Origin: DATFVA01 sp963832715
Lineage (GTDB): Bacteria > Bacteroidota > Ignavibacteria > Ignavibacteriales > Ignavibacteriaceae
Direction of reading: 5' to 3'
Assembly (NCBI GenBank): GCA_963832715.1
Contig: CAWHVB010000001.1
Location: 62,001 to 126,000, forward strand
DNA length: 64,000 nt
The stretch's first letter is position 1. The number at the start of each line of letters is the position of its first letter. This document shows positions 8,462-16,270 of this stretch, piece by piece. Made by a program: the position numbers and the translations under genes. The notes beneath the pieces were generated by a model. That model did not search any database. It saw only the letters and a list, made by a program, of their open reading frames with translations, and was not told where the DNA came from.

Positions 8462-9220
8462 TTAACCAAATCTTCCGGTAACATAATCTTCTGTCTGCTT
8501 CTTTACCGGCTTTGTGAATATCCTGCTCGTTTTATCATATTCAATAAGTTCACCCAGGTAGAAGAAAGCGGTTTTATCGCTGACCCTGGCTGCCTGCTGC
8601 ATATTATGAGTAACAATAACTATAGTATAATTTTTTTTCAAGTCGTGTATTAGTTCTTCTATCTTTGCAGTAGAAATCGGATCGAGCGCACTTGCCGGTT
8701 CATCCATTAAAACAATTTCAGGCTCGATAGCAAGTGTACGTGCTATGCATAACCGCTGCTGCTGTCCCCCTGAAAGACTAAGAGCGGGAGATTGAAGCCT
8801 GTCCTTCACCTCATCAATTAAAGCAGCCTGGGTAAGTGAACGTTCAACGATTTCATCGAGTTTCTTTTTATCCCTTGTTCCGTTCAGTTTTATACCGAAT
8901 ACAAGATTTTCATAAATTGTCATCGGGAAAAGATTTGATTTCTGGAAAACCATGCCTATACTTCGCCGCAGATTCACTACATCAACATCCCTGGCATAGA
9001 TGTTTTTATCGTCTATATAAATCTCACCGCTGATCTTAACGCCGTCAATCAGGTCATTCATCCTGTTAATTGATCTGATAAAAGTAGACTTGCCGCATCC
9101 GCTGGGCCCGATAAAAGCAGTAACTTTATTTGCCGGAATATCCATTGAGATATCATGAAGGGCCTGTTTAGTTCCATAGAACAAGCTTAAATTTTTAACA
9201 GATATTTTAATTTCTTTCAA
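8462..9220 (-). CDS. pstB: Phosphate ABC transporter ATP-binding protein PstB (copy 2)
   Basis: A 252-aa ATPase with all ABC motifs: Walker A GPSGCGKST, signature LSGGQQQR, Walker B IVLMDEPASALDP and VTHNM. It is of standard PstB length and lacks the N-terminal extension of the copy at 454-1260. It lies 88 bp downstream of phnE and 33 bp upstream of phoU, separated from any pst permease in this window. It may serve the Pst permeases encoded with copy 1, or assist the neighbouring Phn-type importer, which already has its own ATPase. The near-identical C-terminus of the two copies supports duplication. Confidence 0.95.
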   Translation of the reverse strand: MKEIKISVKNLSLFYGTKQALHDISMDIPANKVTAFIGPSGCGKSTFIRSINRMNDLIDGVKISGEIYIDDKNIYARDVDVVNLRRSIGMVFQKSNLFPMTIYENLVFGIKLNGTRDKKKLDEIVERSLTQAALIDEVKDRLQSPALSLSGGQQQRLCIARTLAIEPEIVLMDEPASALDPISTAKIEELIHDLKKNYTIVIVTHNMQQAARVSDKTAFFYLGELIEYDKTSRIFTKPVKKQTEDYVTGRFG

Positions 9221-9308
9221 TTAGCTGCGATTTAGATTGTGGTATAATAAACTGAAAAATCGGAAACAGTATACGATAAAAAGAATTAACCGGAAATATC
9301 AGGAGATA

Positions 9309-10382
9309 TTAATAAATTGCTTCCCTGATCCTTGCACTTATATAATCCATCACCCAGACCACAAATGCGATCATAAGGACAAGGAGTCCCACTTCATGCC
9401 AGCGTGCGAGTCCCTGGTACTGCATAAGCATAGTACCTATACCGCCGCCGCCTACAAGTCCTATAATCGTAGCCATCCTTACGTTGATATCCCACCTGTA
9501 AATTGTAAATGAGAGAAAAGGAAGAACTATCTGCGGGACTACTGCGTACCATACAACCTGTATTTTATTTGCACCGGTTGCACTTATGGCCTCGAGGGGA
9601 CCGGTTTCAATGTTTTCGATTGCCTCTGAATATAATTTTGCATTAGAAGCTATGGTGTGAACAAGGAGTGCTATCATTCCTGCAAAAGGACCAATACCAA
9701 CCCAGACGGAAAATATAATTGCCCAGATCAGAGGTTCTATCGACCTGGTGAAATTCAGGATAATTCTGAGAATTGTATATACGGCAAAACTGATTTTATT
9801 CTCCTTCATTAAATTCCGTGCAGTGAAAAAAGACAGGATAAGTGTTATGGGAATTGAAATCAGTGTTGCCAGCAGTGCGATATAAATTGTTTCAATCATT
9901 GCAAACAGGGCATCGTCAAATATCCCGAACTCCGGCTGGAACAAGGAACTGAATATTCTCTCAGCACCGCGGATCCCCTCACTGCTGAACAGATCCACGA
10001 TGGATATTCTTGTAACAATCCACCCGGCAATGAAAGTAATATTAAACAGGAACCATCCGAAAATCTCGACAGTATATTTCGTCACTTTATTATCTTTTGA
10101 GATTCCGAAAAGTTTAGCCGATAGTGAAGTTCGTGAATATGTCCACAGATAACCGGCGATTATACTGATTATCAGCAGAATTAAAATATTATTCCAGCTG
10201 AAAGGAATGTAGCGGAGGTTGAGGATGAATTTATAATATATTGCCCTGTCCAGTATGATCAGACTATAAAATACAAAGAAGATATCAAGGAGAACCGATT
10301 TAACAAAATTGAATTTTGCCTCACGTTTCCTGGTGTTTGCAAGAATTGCCTGCGGATGTAATTCGAGTTCAGGATCCATCAT
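9309..10382 (-). CDS. phnE: Phosphonate/phosphite-type ABC transporter permease PhnE
   Basis: Inner-membrane permease of a PhnCDE-type importer for phosphonates or related oxyanions. The C-terminal 250 residues form the BPD_transp_1 domain with an EAA loop (EAISATGANKIQVVWYAVVP) and the family phrase RWDINVRMATIIGLVGGGGIG. At 357 aa it is about 80-100 residues longer than usual PhnE; the extra N-terminal part adds two or three membrane spans (FVFYSLIILDRAIYY, ILILLIISIIAGYLW). Its start overlaps the phnC stop by 4 bp (ATGA), indicating coupled translation. Confidence 0.92.
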   Translation of the reverse strand: MMDPELELHPQAILANTRKREAKFNFVKSVLLDIFFVFYSLIILDRAIYYKFILNLRYIPFSWNNILILLIISIIAGYLWTYSRTSLSAKLFGISKDNKVTKYTVEIFGWFLFNITFIAGWIVTRISIVDLFSSEGIRGAERIFSSLFQPEFGIFDDALFAMIETIYIALLATLISIPITLILSFFTARNLMKENKISFAVYTILRIILNFTRSIEPLIWAIIFSVWVGIGPFAGMIALLVHTIASNAKLYSEAIENIETGPLEAISATGANKIQVVWYAVVPQIVLPFLSFTIYRWDINVRMATIIGLVGGGGIGTMLMQYQGLARWHEVGLLVLMIAFVVWVMDYISARIREAIY

Positions 10383-11140
10383 CTGATTTCCACCTCTTCA
10401 GCCTCTTCTCCATAAATTGTTTTAAACCAGGTTTCATCAATATCAGAGGGCATTCCTTCATATACTATTTCACCTGCCTTAAGGGCAATAACTCTCGAGG
10501 CATATCTTCTAACCAGACTCAGGAAGTGAAGGTTGCAGATAACTGTAGTTCCCAGTTCCTTATTTATTTTTTCAAAATACTGCATTACCGAATTAGAAGT
10601 GGCAGGATCCAATGAAGCTACAGGTTCATCTGCGAGCAGAAGTTTCGGGTTCTGCATAAGACTTCGGGCAATAGCAACTCTCTGCTGCTGACCGCCGCTC
10701 AGAGTATCAGCTCTTAAGTCTGCTTTTTCAGTAATTCCAACTCTTTCAAGATTCAGGTACGCTTCTTTCATTGTGTCTTCACCAAAGCGTTCAAATACCG
10801 ATTCAAAAGTACCAAGTGAACCGAGTTTGCCGGTAATAACATTCGTCAGTACCGAACGTCTTTTTATAAGATTGAACTGCTGAAATACCATCCCTATCTG
10901 AGATTTTGCTTTTCTGAGTTCCTCGCCTTTAATATGCGTAATATCTTTTCCAAAGAACTTAACCTTGCCCGAAGTAGGTTCGATTAAACGGTTAATTGAT
11001 CTTAGAAGTGTAGATTTTCCGGAACCGCTCAGGCCGATAATAACAAGGAATTCTCCTTCTTCAACCTTAAAGGAAACGCCTTTTAAGGCATGTGTTCCAT
11101 TATTATAAATTTTATGCAGGTTTTCTATTTCAAGCAGCAT
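10379..11140 (-). CDS. phnC: Phosphonate-type ABC transporter ATP-binding protein PhnC
   Basis: A 253-aa ATPase with Walker A GLSGSGKST (residues about 36-44), signature LSGGQQQR and Walker B LLLADEPVASLDP. The phrases GKVKFFGKDITHIKGEELR and IGMVFQQFNLIKRRSVLTNV are typical of PhnC. The switch region reads ICNLHFLSLVRRYASRVIAL, with NLH instead of VTH as is usual in PhnC. It overlaps phnD by one base (TAATG) and phnE by four, so the three are one transcription unit. Confidence 0.94.
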   Translation of the reverse strand: MLLEIENLHKIYNNGTHALKGVSFKVEEGEFLVIIGLSGSGKSTLLRSINRLIEPTSGKVKFFGKDITHIKGEELRKAKSQIGMVFQQFNLIKRRSVLTNVITGKLGSLGTFESVFERFGEDTMKEAYLNLERVGITEKADLRADTLSGGQQQRVAIARSLMQNPKLLLADEPVASLDPATSNSVMQYFEKINKELGTTVICNLHFLSLVRRYASRVIALKAGEIVYEGMPSDIDETWFKTIYGEEAEEVEIR

Positions 11141-12069
11141 TAGTTCTTCATCAGGTTTTCAAATTTAATATTCTGCTCTTCAAGCAGTTTCCTAAGACCG
11201 TCATAATCACTGTCCTTTGTTCTAATCAGACCACGGATATCATATATATCATACATTGATTTTCCACCCTGCGGAGTTGATACGTATTTTATTAAAGCAT
11301 CAATTATTTTTTCTTTCATACCTTCATCCATATCTTTTCTGAATACCCAGGGATCATTAGGTATGCGCTGGGTAAAACCTATAATTTTTACTTTCTTTTC
11401 AACGTCAGGGAATTGTTTTTCGACTCTCATTCGTGCATCGAGGATTTCATGAGTTTTCGGATCAGGCGGAGCATAATATGTCGCTCCTGCGGCTACCTGT
11501 CCCTGGTATACCATAGTTACAACATTATCGTGGCGCATAGCAAAGACCGTTTCACTCGGTTTTATACCCTTTTTATCGAGCATGGCTTTCGGGAGAATAT
11601 AACCTGAGGTAGAGGATGGATCTACGTAAGCAAAACTTCTGCCGTCGATATCGGGAAGACTATCGATTCCTGAATCATATCTTGTTATAAACTGCCCTTT
11701 GTATGAAGTTTCATTATTATCTCTCACAATGCGCAGTCTTGCTTCGGCACCGTATTTTGCATTCGCCATCAAATATGAGAATGTGTTAATGCTGGCAATA
11801 TCTGCTTTTTTTGTCCCGAATGCCTCGACCACAGCGATAAAACTTGCAGGAACTGCAGTAGTGAAATAATAACCGGTTTCTTTTTCCAGGAAATCAGTTA
11901 ATTCCTTAGCATTTGTAGTTATCCTTTTAGCATCTACAGAAGGCGTGAAATAAAGTTTAATCGGGTTACTTTTTGTACCCAGGACACCCTCATTTAACTC
12001 CCTTGCAGATGAAATTATTATGAAGATTATTATCGGTGAAAGGTATAGAAGATATTTTACGGATCTCAT
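11140..12069 (-). CDS. phnD: Phosphate/phosphite/phosphonate ABC transporter substrate-binding protein PhnD
   Basis: A 309-aa periplasmic binding protein. An N-terminal hydrophobic segment (LLYLSPIIIFIIISSA) acts as signal peptide; no lipobox cysteine is seen. Family marks are KLYFTPSVDAKRITTNAKEL, the ligand-pocket stretch YVDPSSTSGYILPKAML, AMRHDNVVTMVYQGQVAAGA and IIGFTQRIPNDPWVFRKDM. The pocket SSTSGY motif binds the phosphonate group in characterised PhnD/PtxB proteins, so the exact ligand (phosphonate, phosphite, methylphosphonate) stays open. It is the first gene of the operon; the upstream region contains repeats rather than a recognisable Pho box. Confidence 0.9.
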   Translation of the reverse strand: MRSVKYLLYLSPIIIFIIISSARELNEGVLGTKSNPIKLYFTPSVDAKRITTNAKELTDFLEKETGYYFTTAVPASFIAVVEAFGTKKADIASINTFSYLMANAKYGAEARLRIVRDNNETSYKGQFITRYDSGIDSLPDIDGRSFAYVDPSSTSGYILPKAMLDKKGIKPSETVFAMRHDNVVTMVYQGQVAAGATYYAPPDPKTHEILDARMRVEKQFPDVEKKVKIIGFTQRIPNDPWVFRKDMDEGMKEKIIDALIKYVSTPQGGKSMYDIYDIRGLIRTKDSDYDGLRKLLEEQNIKFENLMKN

Positions 12070-12582
12070 AACAGACTAATTTTAGAATGCTAAATATGCT
12101 AATAATTTTTCTCCTATCAAATATAAATTGCGGGTTTCATTGTTAAATTATTATTATCATTCAATCCTTCTTCGAATCAGGCCCGCATTCTGAAGCTTTA
12201 TTTCATTTTATAATATGTTCTGGACAGCCTCGATGAGGTGATGACCCCACGTATTGAGTATTTGGGTAGTAATGGAGTATTTTGAGCGTATTCACTGCGT
12301 ATTCATAGCGTATTGAAAGCGTATTCAGAGCGTATTCATTACGTATTTGGATCGTAGTAAGGAGGTATTTTGATACCGGCTTCCCCTTGATTAAAAGCGG
12401 TAATTTTCTGCAGAGGGGTGGTCAATTATTCCGCCGCTTTGCGGATATGCAGAATTATGAATTGAGAGGGTAGTCTAACCGACTCACAGTTTACGAAGGT
12501 CGAACTAATGGTGCATTCCGGTTAATGCAGAGTTATGATTTCAGCGGATAGTGTGTAAGACCGGCAGTTTAAGAGGGCCGAA
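12070..12582. other. Intergenic region with two repeat types
   Basis: About 510 bp without a gene. It comprises an AT-rich stretch upstream of phnD, an 11-bp repeat array (12247-12371) and a 78-bp-period direct repeat (12447-12587) that reaches into the next gene. The phnD promoter should lie within about the first 150 bp, but no confident promoter can be pointed out. Confidence 0.7.
12247..12371 (-). repeat. 11-bp tandem repeat array, about 11 units
   Basis: Units of 11 bp with + strand consensus GAGCGTATTCA run from about 12273 to 12371; a further half-degenerate unit precedes them at 12247-12257, with a 4-bp phase slip. The reverse complement is TGAATACGCTC, the same core TGAATACG as the array at 2947-3034. 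Central units (12284-12338) are best conserved and the edges decay. Confidence 0.85.
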
Positions 12583-12587
12583 CTAAT
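12447..12587 (+). repeat. Direct repeat, two copies of about 63 bp at 78-bp spacing
   Basis: Copy 1 is 12447-12510 and copy 2 is 12525-12587. Shared landmarks are ATGCAGA-TTATGA near the start and CGAACTAATG at the end. Copy 2 ends inside the last codons and stop of the small gene at 12583, so the duplication unit includes the 3' end of that gene. Confidence 0.75.
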
Positions 12588-12771
12588 GATTACGCAGTGC
12601 TTTAATCAAATCTCCCTTATCCATTTTCGATCTACCCTCAATTCCAACCTTCTGAGCCTTGTCGTATAATTCATTTTTAGTCCATTCCTCATATTTGGGA
12701 TGTTTACCTCCCTTTTTTCCCGTCTTTTTCTTAGGGGAATTTGCTATCCTTGCGGCCTTTTCTTTACTCAT
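12583..12771 (-). CDS. DUF7218 / Rho N-terminal-like small protein, conserved start codon missing
   Basis: From the first available ATG this encodes 62 aa: MSKEKAARIANSPKKK, then GKKGGKHPKYEEW, NELYDKAQKVGIEGRSKM and DLIKALRNH. The C-terminal half resembles the SAP/Rho-N helix-loop-helix found in small stress or DNA-associated proteins. The same frame runs 19 codons further upstream and encodes the expected N-terminus GPGPSVKDKKQYEKLREKG. A strong AGGAGG (12833-12838) sits right before it, but no ATG, GTG or TTG occurs there. Either the original start was lost, or translation starts at a non-standard codon or at 12771. Function unknown. Confidence 0.7.
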   Translation of the reverse strand: MSKEKAARIANSPKKKTGKKGGKHPKYEEWTKNELYDKAQKVGIEGRSKMDKGDLIKALRNH

Positions 12772-12853
12772 TCCTTTTTCTCTGAGCTTCTCGTATTGTT
12801 TCTTATCTTTGACGGATGGTCCCGGTCCTTTTCCTCCTAATATATTTTATTAA

Positions 12854-12891
12854 TAAAAAAAGGGCATACCGAAAATTTTCAATATGCCCTT
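12854..12891 (-). terminator. Intrinsic terminator after csbD
   Basis: On the - strand AAGGGCATA pairs with TATGCCCTT around an AT-rich loop, followed by a run of T (plus-strand A-run 12855-12860). It lies about 20 bp after the csbD stop codon. Confidence 0.8.
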
Positions 12892-12913
12892 CACTCTTAA
12901 ACATTTTTTGAGT

Positions 12914-13099
12914 TTAGAGACTCCGTAAATAATTTATTACTTCTTCTCTGGAAGATCCGGTTTTTTTCTGAATTCTTCCAACGAGTTCATCTTCTTTACC
13001 TTCTGTAAACCGAAGATCATCATCAGTTAAATTTCCCCAGTGTTGTTTCACTTTCCCTTTCATCTGGTTCCAGTTGCCTTTAATCTCGAGCCTATCCAT
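12914..13099 (-). CDS. CsbD family stress protein
   Basis: A 61-aa protein with the full CsbD-like pattern: MDRLEIKGNWNQMKGKVKQH, WGNLTDDDL, GKEDELVGRIQKKTG. CsbD-like proteins are small and hydrophilic and are induced by general stress in many bacteria; their biochemical role is unknown. The gene has its own terminator downstream and a GGAGAT-type ribosome binding site (plus strand ATATCTCC) before the ATG. It sits next to the DUF7218-like gene, another small stress-type protein. Confidence 0.92.
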   Translation of the reverse strand: MDRLEIKGNWNQMKGKVKQHWGNLTDDDLRFTEGKEDELVGRIQKKTGSSREEVINYLRSL

Positions 13100-13327
13100 A
13101 ATATCTCCTTTCTTTAATTATGTTTACACCTGTAAATTAAAGAATCTGTTGAGATATCAAATGAATAATGTCACAGTTTCCGCAGGCTTTGATTAATAGA
13201 AATGTCAAGTCTTATCACAGTACCGATATCCATTCCGGCAGCCTGCCAGGATACAAGAGACGAGGTCGGGAAAAGGCCAGGAGAAGGCCTGAAGTCAGCA
13301 AATGCGATTCACTGAAACAGGGAGAAT

Positions 13328-15223
13328 TTATTGCTCGTTATATTCTATCCGGTACAGGTTATTGTCCTTGTAACTATCGGGAATATAAGCCGCTCCCAAT
13401 TCAACTTTTGTTACAGGTTTGGCCGGGTTAAAAGCAATCGTTACAGAATCACTATACTCCCAAACGGAAGCTGACTTATAAACCGAATCCCTGGTTCCAT
13501 CGGAATAATAAAAAGTAAGATTTACAGGGAGAGGAACTTTTCCTGCATTGAACACCCCGACTTTCAACCCCGAATTATCGCGAACGACATTACTAATACC
13601 GAGATCTGCATAATCTCTTGTAAAGTACCATGGTTTCCAGAACCATGAGAGATCCTTACCTGCAGCTTTATTAAAAGTAAAGAAATAATCGAAAGGAATC
13701 GGATGTTTACCGTTCCAGTTTTTAATATATGAATGAAGTGCATCATTGAATTTTTCGCTTCCGAGCACATCACGAAGAAAAAAGTATGAAAGTCCGGGTC
13801 TTGTATATGAGGCTACACGGTAGGGCCGGTAACTCATATTATCGGTGGTTACAAATAGCGGAATATCATTCTCGGTACCTGCAAAAGTACTGAAGTTCTC
13901 CGCCTCCCCTTCAATCCTTCTCCTCCTGTGAATTAATTCCTCTTCAAGATCAGTCGGAAGAAAGGTCGCCCAGCCTTCATCCATCCATGCATACTTCTGT
14001 TCGTTGGTGCCAATATAGAAGGGGAAATACTGGTGAGCATTCTCATGTGCAGTAAGACCGAGAGTGCTGCTGTATGATTGTGTACTTCCGTCATTTATCA
14101 GCATAGGAAATTCCATTCCCCCCTCTCCGTTAAATACGGTAAACGATGGGAAAGGAAATGGAACAGCAGGCATCTGAGTGGAGAAATAATGAATACACTG
14201 TCTGGCTATTTTCGCAACCCCATAAAAATCTTCCGATTCTTTTTTATAAACTGCAGCAATGTAAACTTTTCTTCCGGGCTCGACTTCAAGCGTCGATGCA
14301 TCCCACAAATAATGATCGCTCGTACCATAAACTACGTCGCTTACATTTTCGGCCTTAAATTTCCAGGTATTCAGCGGTTTATCGTTTTTATAGATCTGCC
14401 TGTTAAGATCGTCCTTGGAAATAATATGTACTATGCTGTCGCTATTCATGGCAGACTTATATTTTTTCAGATATTCCCCCGTAAATACATCATCAGGATT
14501 CTGAAGTACTCCTGTCCCCCATACACCGAAAGTATTCGGCACAGTAAACTCTATATTATAATTGGAAAAGTCATTATAAAATTCCTGCAGTCCCCTGTAA
14601 GGTATTGCATCCCATCCGTCTATATCGTCATAAACCGAAACCTGGGGATACCAGTAACCGATTAAGAACGAGGTGGAATCATAGGTTCCCATCCTTAGAT
14701 TTTCACCCCCGGGGAGTGTAAAGTTCCAATCAAAGTTCATCGTAATATCGGAGTGAGGCGGCAGAGGGTTATCCTTAAGGCTGATGGAAAAGAGAGTACC
14801 CATTGATCCGGAATTCCTGTAATTACTTAAGTCCATTCTCTCACCACGGAGTTCCAGATTTGAAATATTCACTCCTTTAGTTATCAGATCGGAGTTTATT
14901 TCAAAATCCCTGGCAGCAGTCGGTCTGTTTAGATTCTGATATAACCTGAGTACAATTCTATTAAGAGTATCAGGACTATTATTATGATATACGATCTTTT
15001 CCGAACCAGTCAGCAGCTTTGAGGCTGGATTAAATTCAGCTTTAATATCATAGTCTGAAGAGTTCTGCCAGTAATTCGGTCCCGGGGTACCATCTATTGA
15101 TCTTGTCCCTTTATCATATGCTTTTTGTATGTTCCTGGGTATATATTCCTGCTGGCCGTAGGTATTGTTTTTACAGAGGAAAAAAACTATGAACAGGACG
15201 GTTAAATTCAGAACAGCTTTCAT
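13328..15223 (-). CDS. M1 family metallopeptidase, secreted
   Basis: A 631-aa gluzincin aminopeptidase. The signal peptide spans about residues 1-23 (ending TYGQ). The catalytic domain holds the substrate-binding GGMEF motif (GAMEN-like) at about 368-372, HENAH at 393-397 and the third zinc ligand E416 in WMDEGWATF, the correct HExxH-x18-E spacing. Tyr residues in SYTRPGLSYFFLRDVLG fit the transition-state region. No T9SS sorting domain is present, so it is probably periplasmic. It differs from the frameshifted M1 peptidase at 59604-61660, which does have one. It is followed by ruvB on the same strand, 15 bp upstream. Confidence 0.93.
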   Translation of the reverse strand: MKAVLNLTVLFIVFFLCKNNTYGQQEYIPRNIQKAYDKGTRSIDGTPGPNYWQNSSDYDIKAEFNPASKLLTGSEKIVYHNNSPDTLNRIVLRLYQNLNRPTAARDFEINSDLITKGVNISNLELRGERMDLSNYRNSGSMGTLFSISLKDNPLPPHSDITMNFDWNFTLPGGENLRMGTYDSTSFLIGYWYPQVSVYDDIDGWDAIPYRGLQEFYNDFSNYNIEFTVPNTFGVWGTGVLQNPDDVFTGEYLKKYKSAMNSDSIVHIISKDDLNRQIYKNDKPLNTWKFKAENVSDVVYGTSDHYLWDASTLEVEPGRKVYIAAVYKKESEDFYGVAKIARQCIHYFSTQMPAVPFPFPSFTVFNGEGGMEFPMLINDGSTQSYSSTLGLTAHENAHQYFPFYIGTNEQKYAWMDEGWATFLPTDLEEELIHRRRRIEGEAENFSTFAGTENDIPLFVTTDNMSYRPYRVASYTRPGLSYFFLRDVLGSEKFNDALHSYIKNWNGKHPIPFDYFFTFNKAAGKDLSWFWKPWYFTRDYADLGISNVVRDNSGLKVGVFNAGKVPLPVNLTFYYSDGTRDSVYKSASVWEYSDSVTIAFNPAKPVTKVELGAAYIPDSYKDNNLYRIEYNEQ

Positions 15224-15238
15224 TTTTTGATCTCTCCC

Positions 15239-16270
15239 TTATTCGAATAATGAATCCGTACTCTCCTGGTTAAATTTATTTTTATTGAACCTTTTATATG
15301 CGAGTGAAGTTGCTTCTCTGCCGCGAGGAGTCCGTTGAATGAATCCCTGCTGGATCAGGAAAGGTTCATACACCTCTTCTATTGTTCCGGCATCTTCGTT
15401 AACGGCAACTGCAAGGGTACTAAGACCAACGGGGCCGCCCTTATATTTTTCAATTATTGCCAGAATTATTTCCTTATCCATTTCATCGAGACCGAATTCA
15501 TCCACCTCCAGGGCTTTCAGTGCTTTCTTTGCCGTCTCAATATCCACAATTTTCTTGTTATCAAAATCTGCAAAATCTCTTGTTCTGCGAAGGAGCCGGT
15601 TGGCTATACGAGGAGTTCCCCGCGACCGTTTAGCAATTTCCAGTGCGGCATCTTTTTCTATATTAAGGTTAAGAATTTTTGATGAACGCTGCACTATAGT
15701 ATGCAGGGTTGCGGAATCATAATAGTCGAGTCTGAATTTAATCCCGAACCGGTCCCTCAATGGTGATGAAAGCATTCCAGCTCTTGTAGTAGCTCCTACA
15801 AGAGTATATTTCGGAAGGCTGATCTGAACTGTTCTTGCATTAGGACCTGTATCGATCATAATATCGAGTTTATAGTCTTCCATTGCTGAGTAAAGATACT
15901 CTTCAACTACAGGACTTAAACGATGGATCTCATCGATAAAAAGAACAGATTTTTCTTCAAGGTTAGTTAATATACCTGCCAGGTCGCCTGGTTTTTCGAG
16001 AACAGGACCAGAGGTTATTTTCAGTTTCACTCCCATTTCATTCGCTATAATATGAGCCAGTGTAGTTTTCCCGAGTCCCGGAGGTCCGGTTAACAGCACG
16101 TGATCGAGAGCTTCCCCCCTTTTGCAGGCAGCTGAGATAAAGACATTAAGGTTGTCGGTTATTTTATTCTGCCCGTTGAAATCAGAAATTTTCTTTGGTC
16201 TTAAGGTCTGTTCGATTTTCTTTTCAGAATCATTCACTTCCGGGTTTGTTGTATCCGATTTTCTCATCAC
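15239..16270 (-). CDS. ruvB: Holliday junction branch migration DNA helicase RuvB
   Basis: A 343-aa AAA+ ATPase that drives branch migration with RuvA. Seen are LRPKKISDFNGQ, Walker A GPPGLGKTT, Walker B VLFIDEIHRLSPVVEEYLY, sensor 1 YTLVGATTRAGMLSSPLRDR and the C-terminal winged helix ending GFIQRTPRGREATSLAY. The start may be the GTG at 16270 or the ATG at 16267. It overlaps the stop of the upstream acyltransferase gene by one base. ruvA and ruvC are not in the window. Confidence 0.97.
   Translation of the reverse strand: MMRKSDTTNPEVNDSEKKIEQTLRPKKISDFNGQNKITDNLNVFISAACKRGEALDHVLLTGPPGLGKTTLAHIIANEMGVKLKITSGPVLEKPGDLAGILTNLEEKSVLFIDEIHRLSPVVEEYLYSAMEDYKLDIMIDTGPNARTVQISLPKYTLVGATTRAGMLSSPLRDRFGIKFRLDYYDSATLHTIVQRSSKILNLNIEKDAALEIAKRSRGTPRIANRLLRRTRDFADFDNKKIVDIETAKKALKALEVDEFGLDEMDKEIILAIIEKYKGGPVGLSTLAVAVNEDAGTIEEVYEPFLIQQGFIQRTPRGREATSLAYKRFNKNKFNQESTDSLFE

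Noticed and set aside
13221..13300. AGGCC-GGCCT hairpin before the M1 peptidase stop
   Set aside because: The stem is only 5 bp and has no T-run, so it does not qualify as a terminator.
14078..14665. 195-codon + strand frame inside the M1 peptidase gene
   Set aside because: Antisense to a gene with all catalytic motifs; no independent support.
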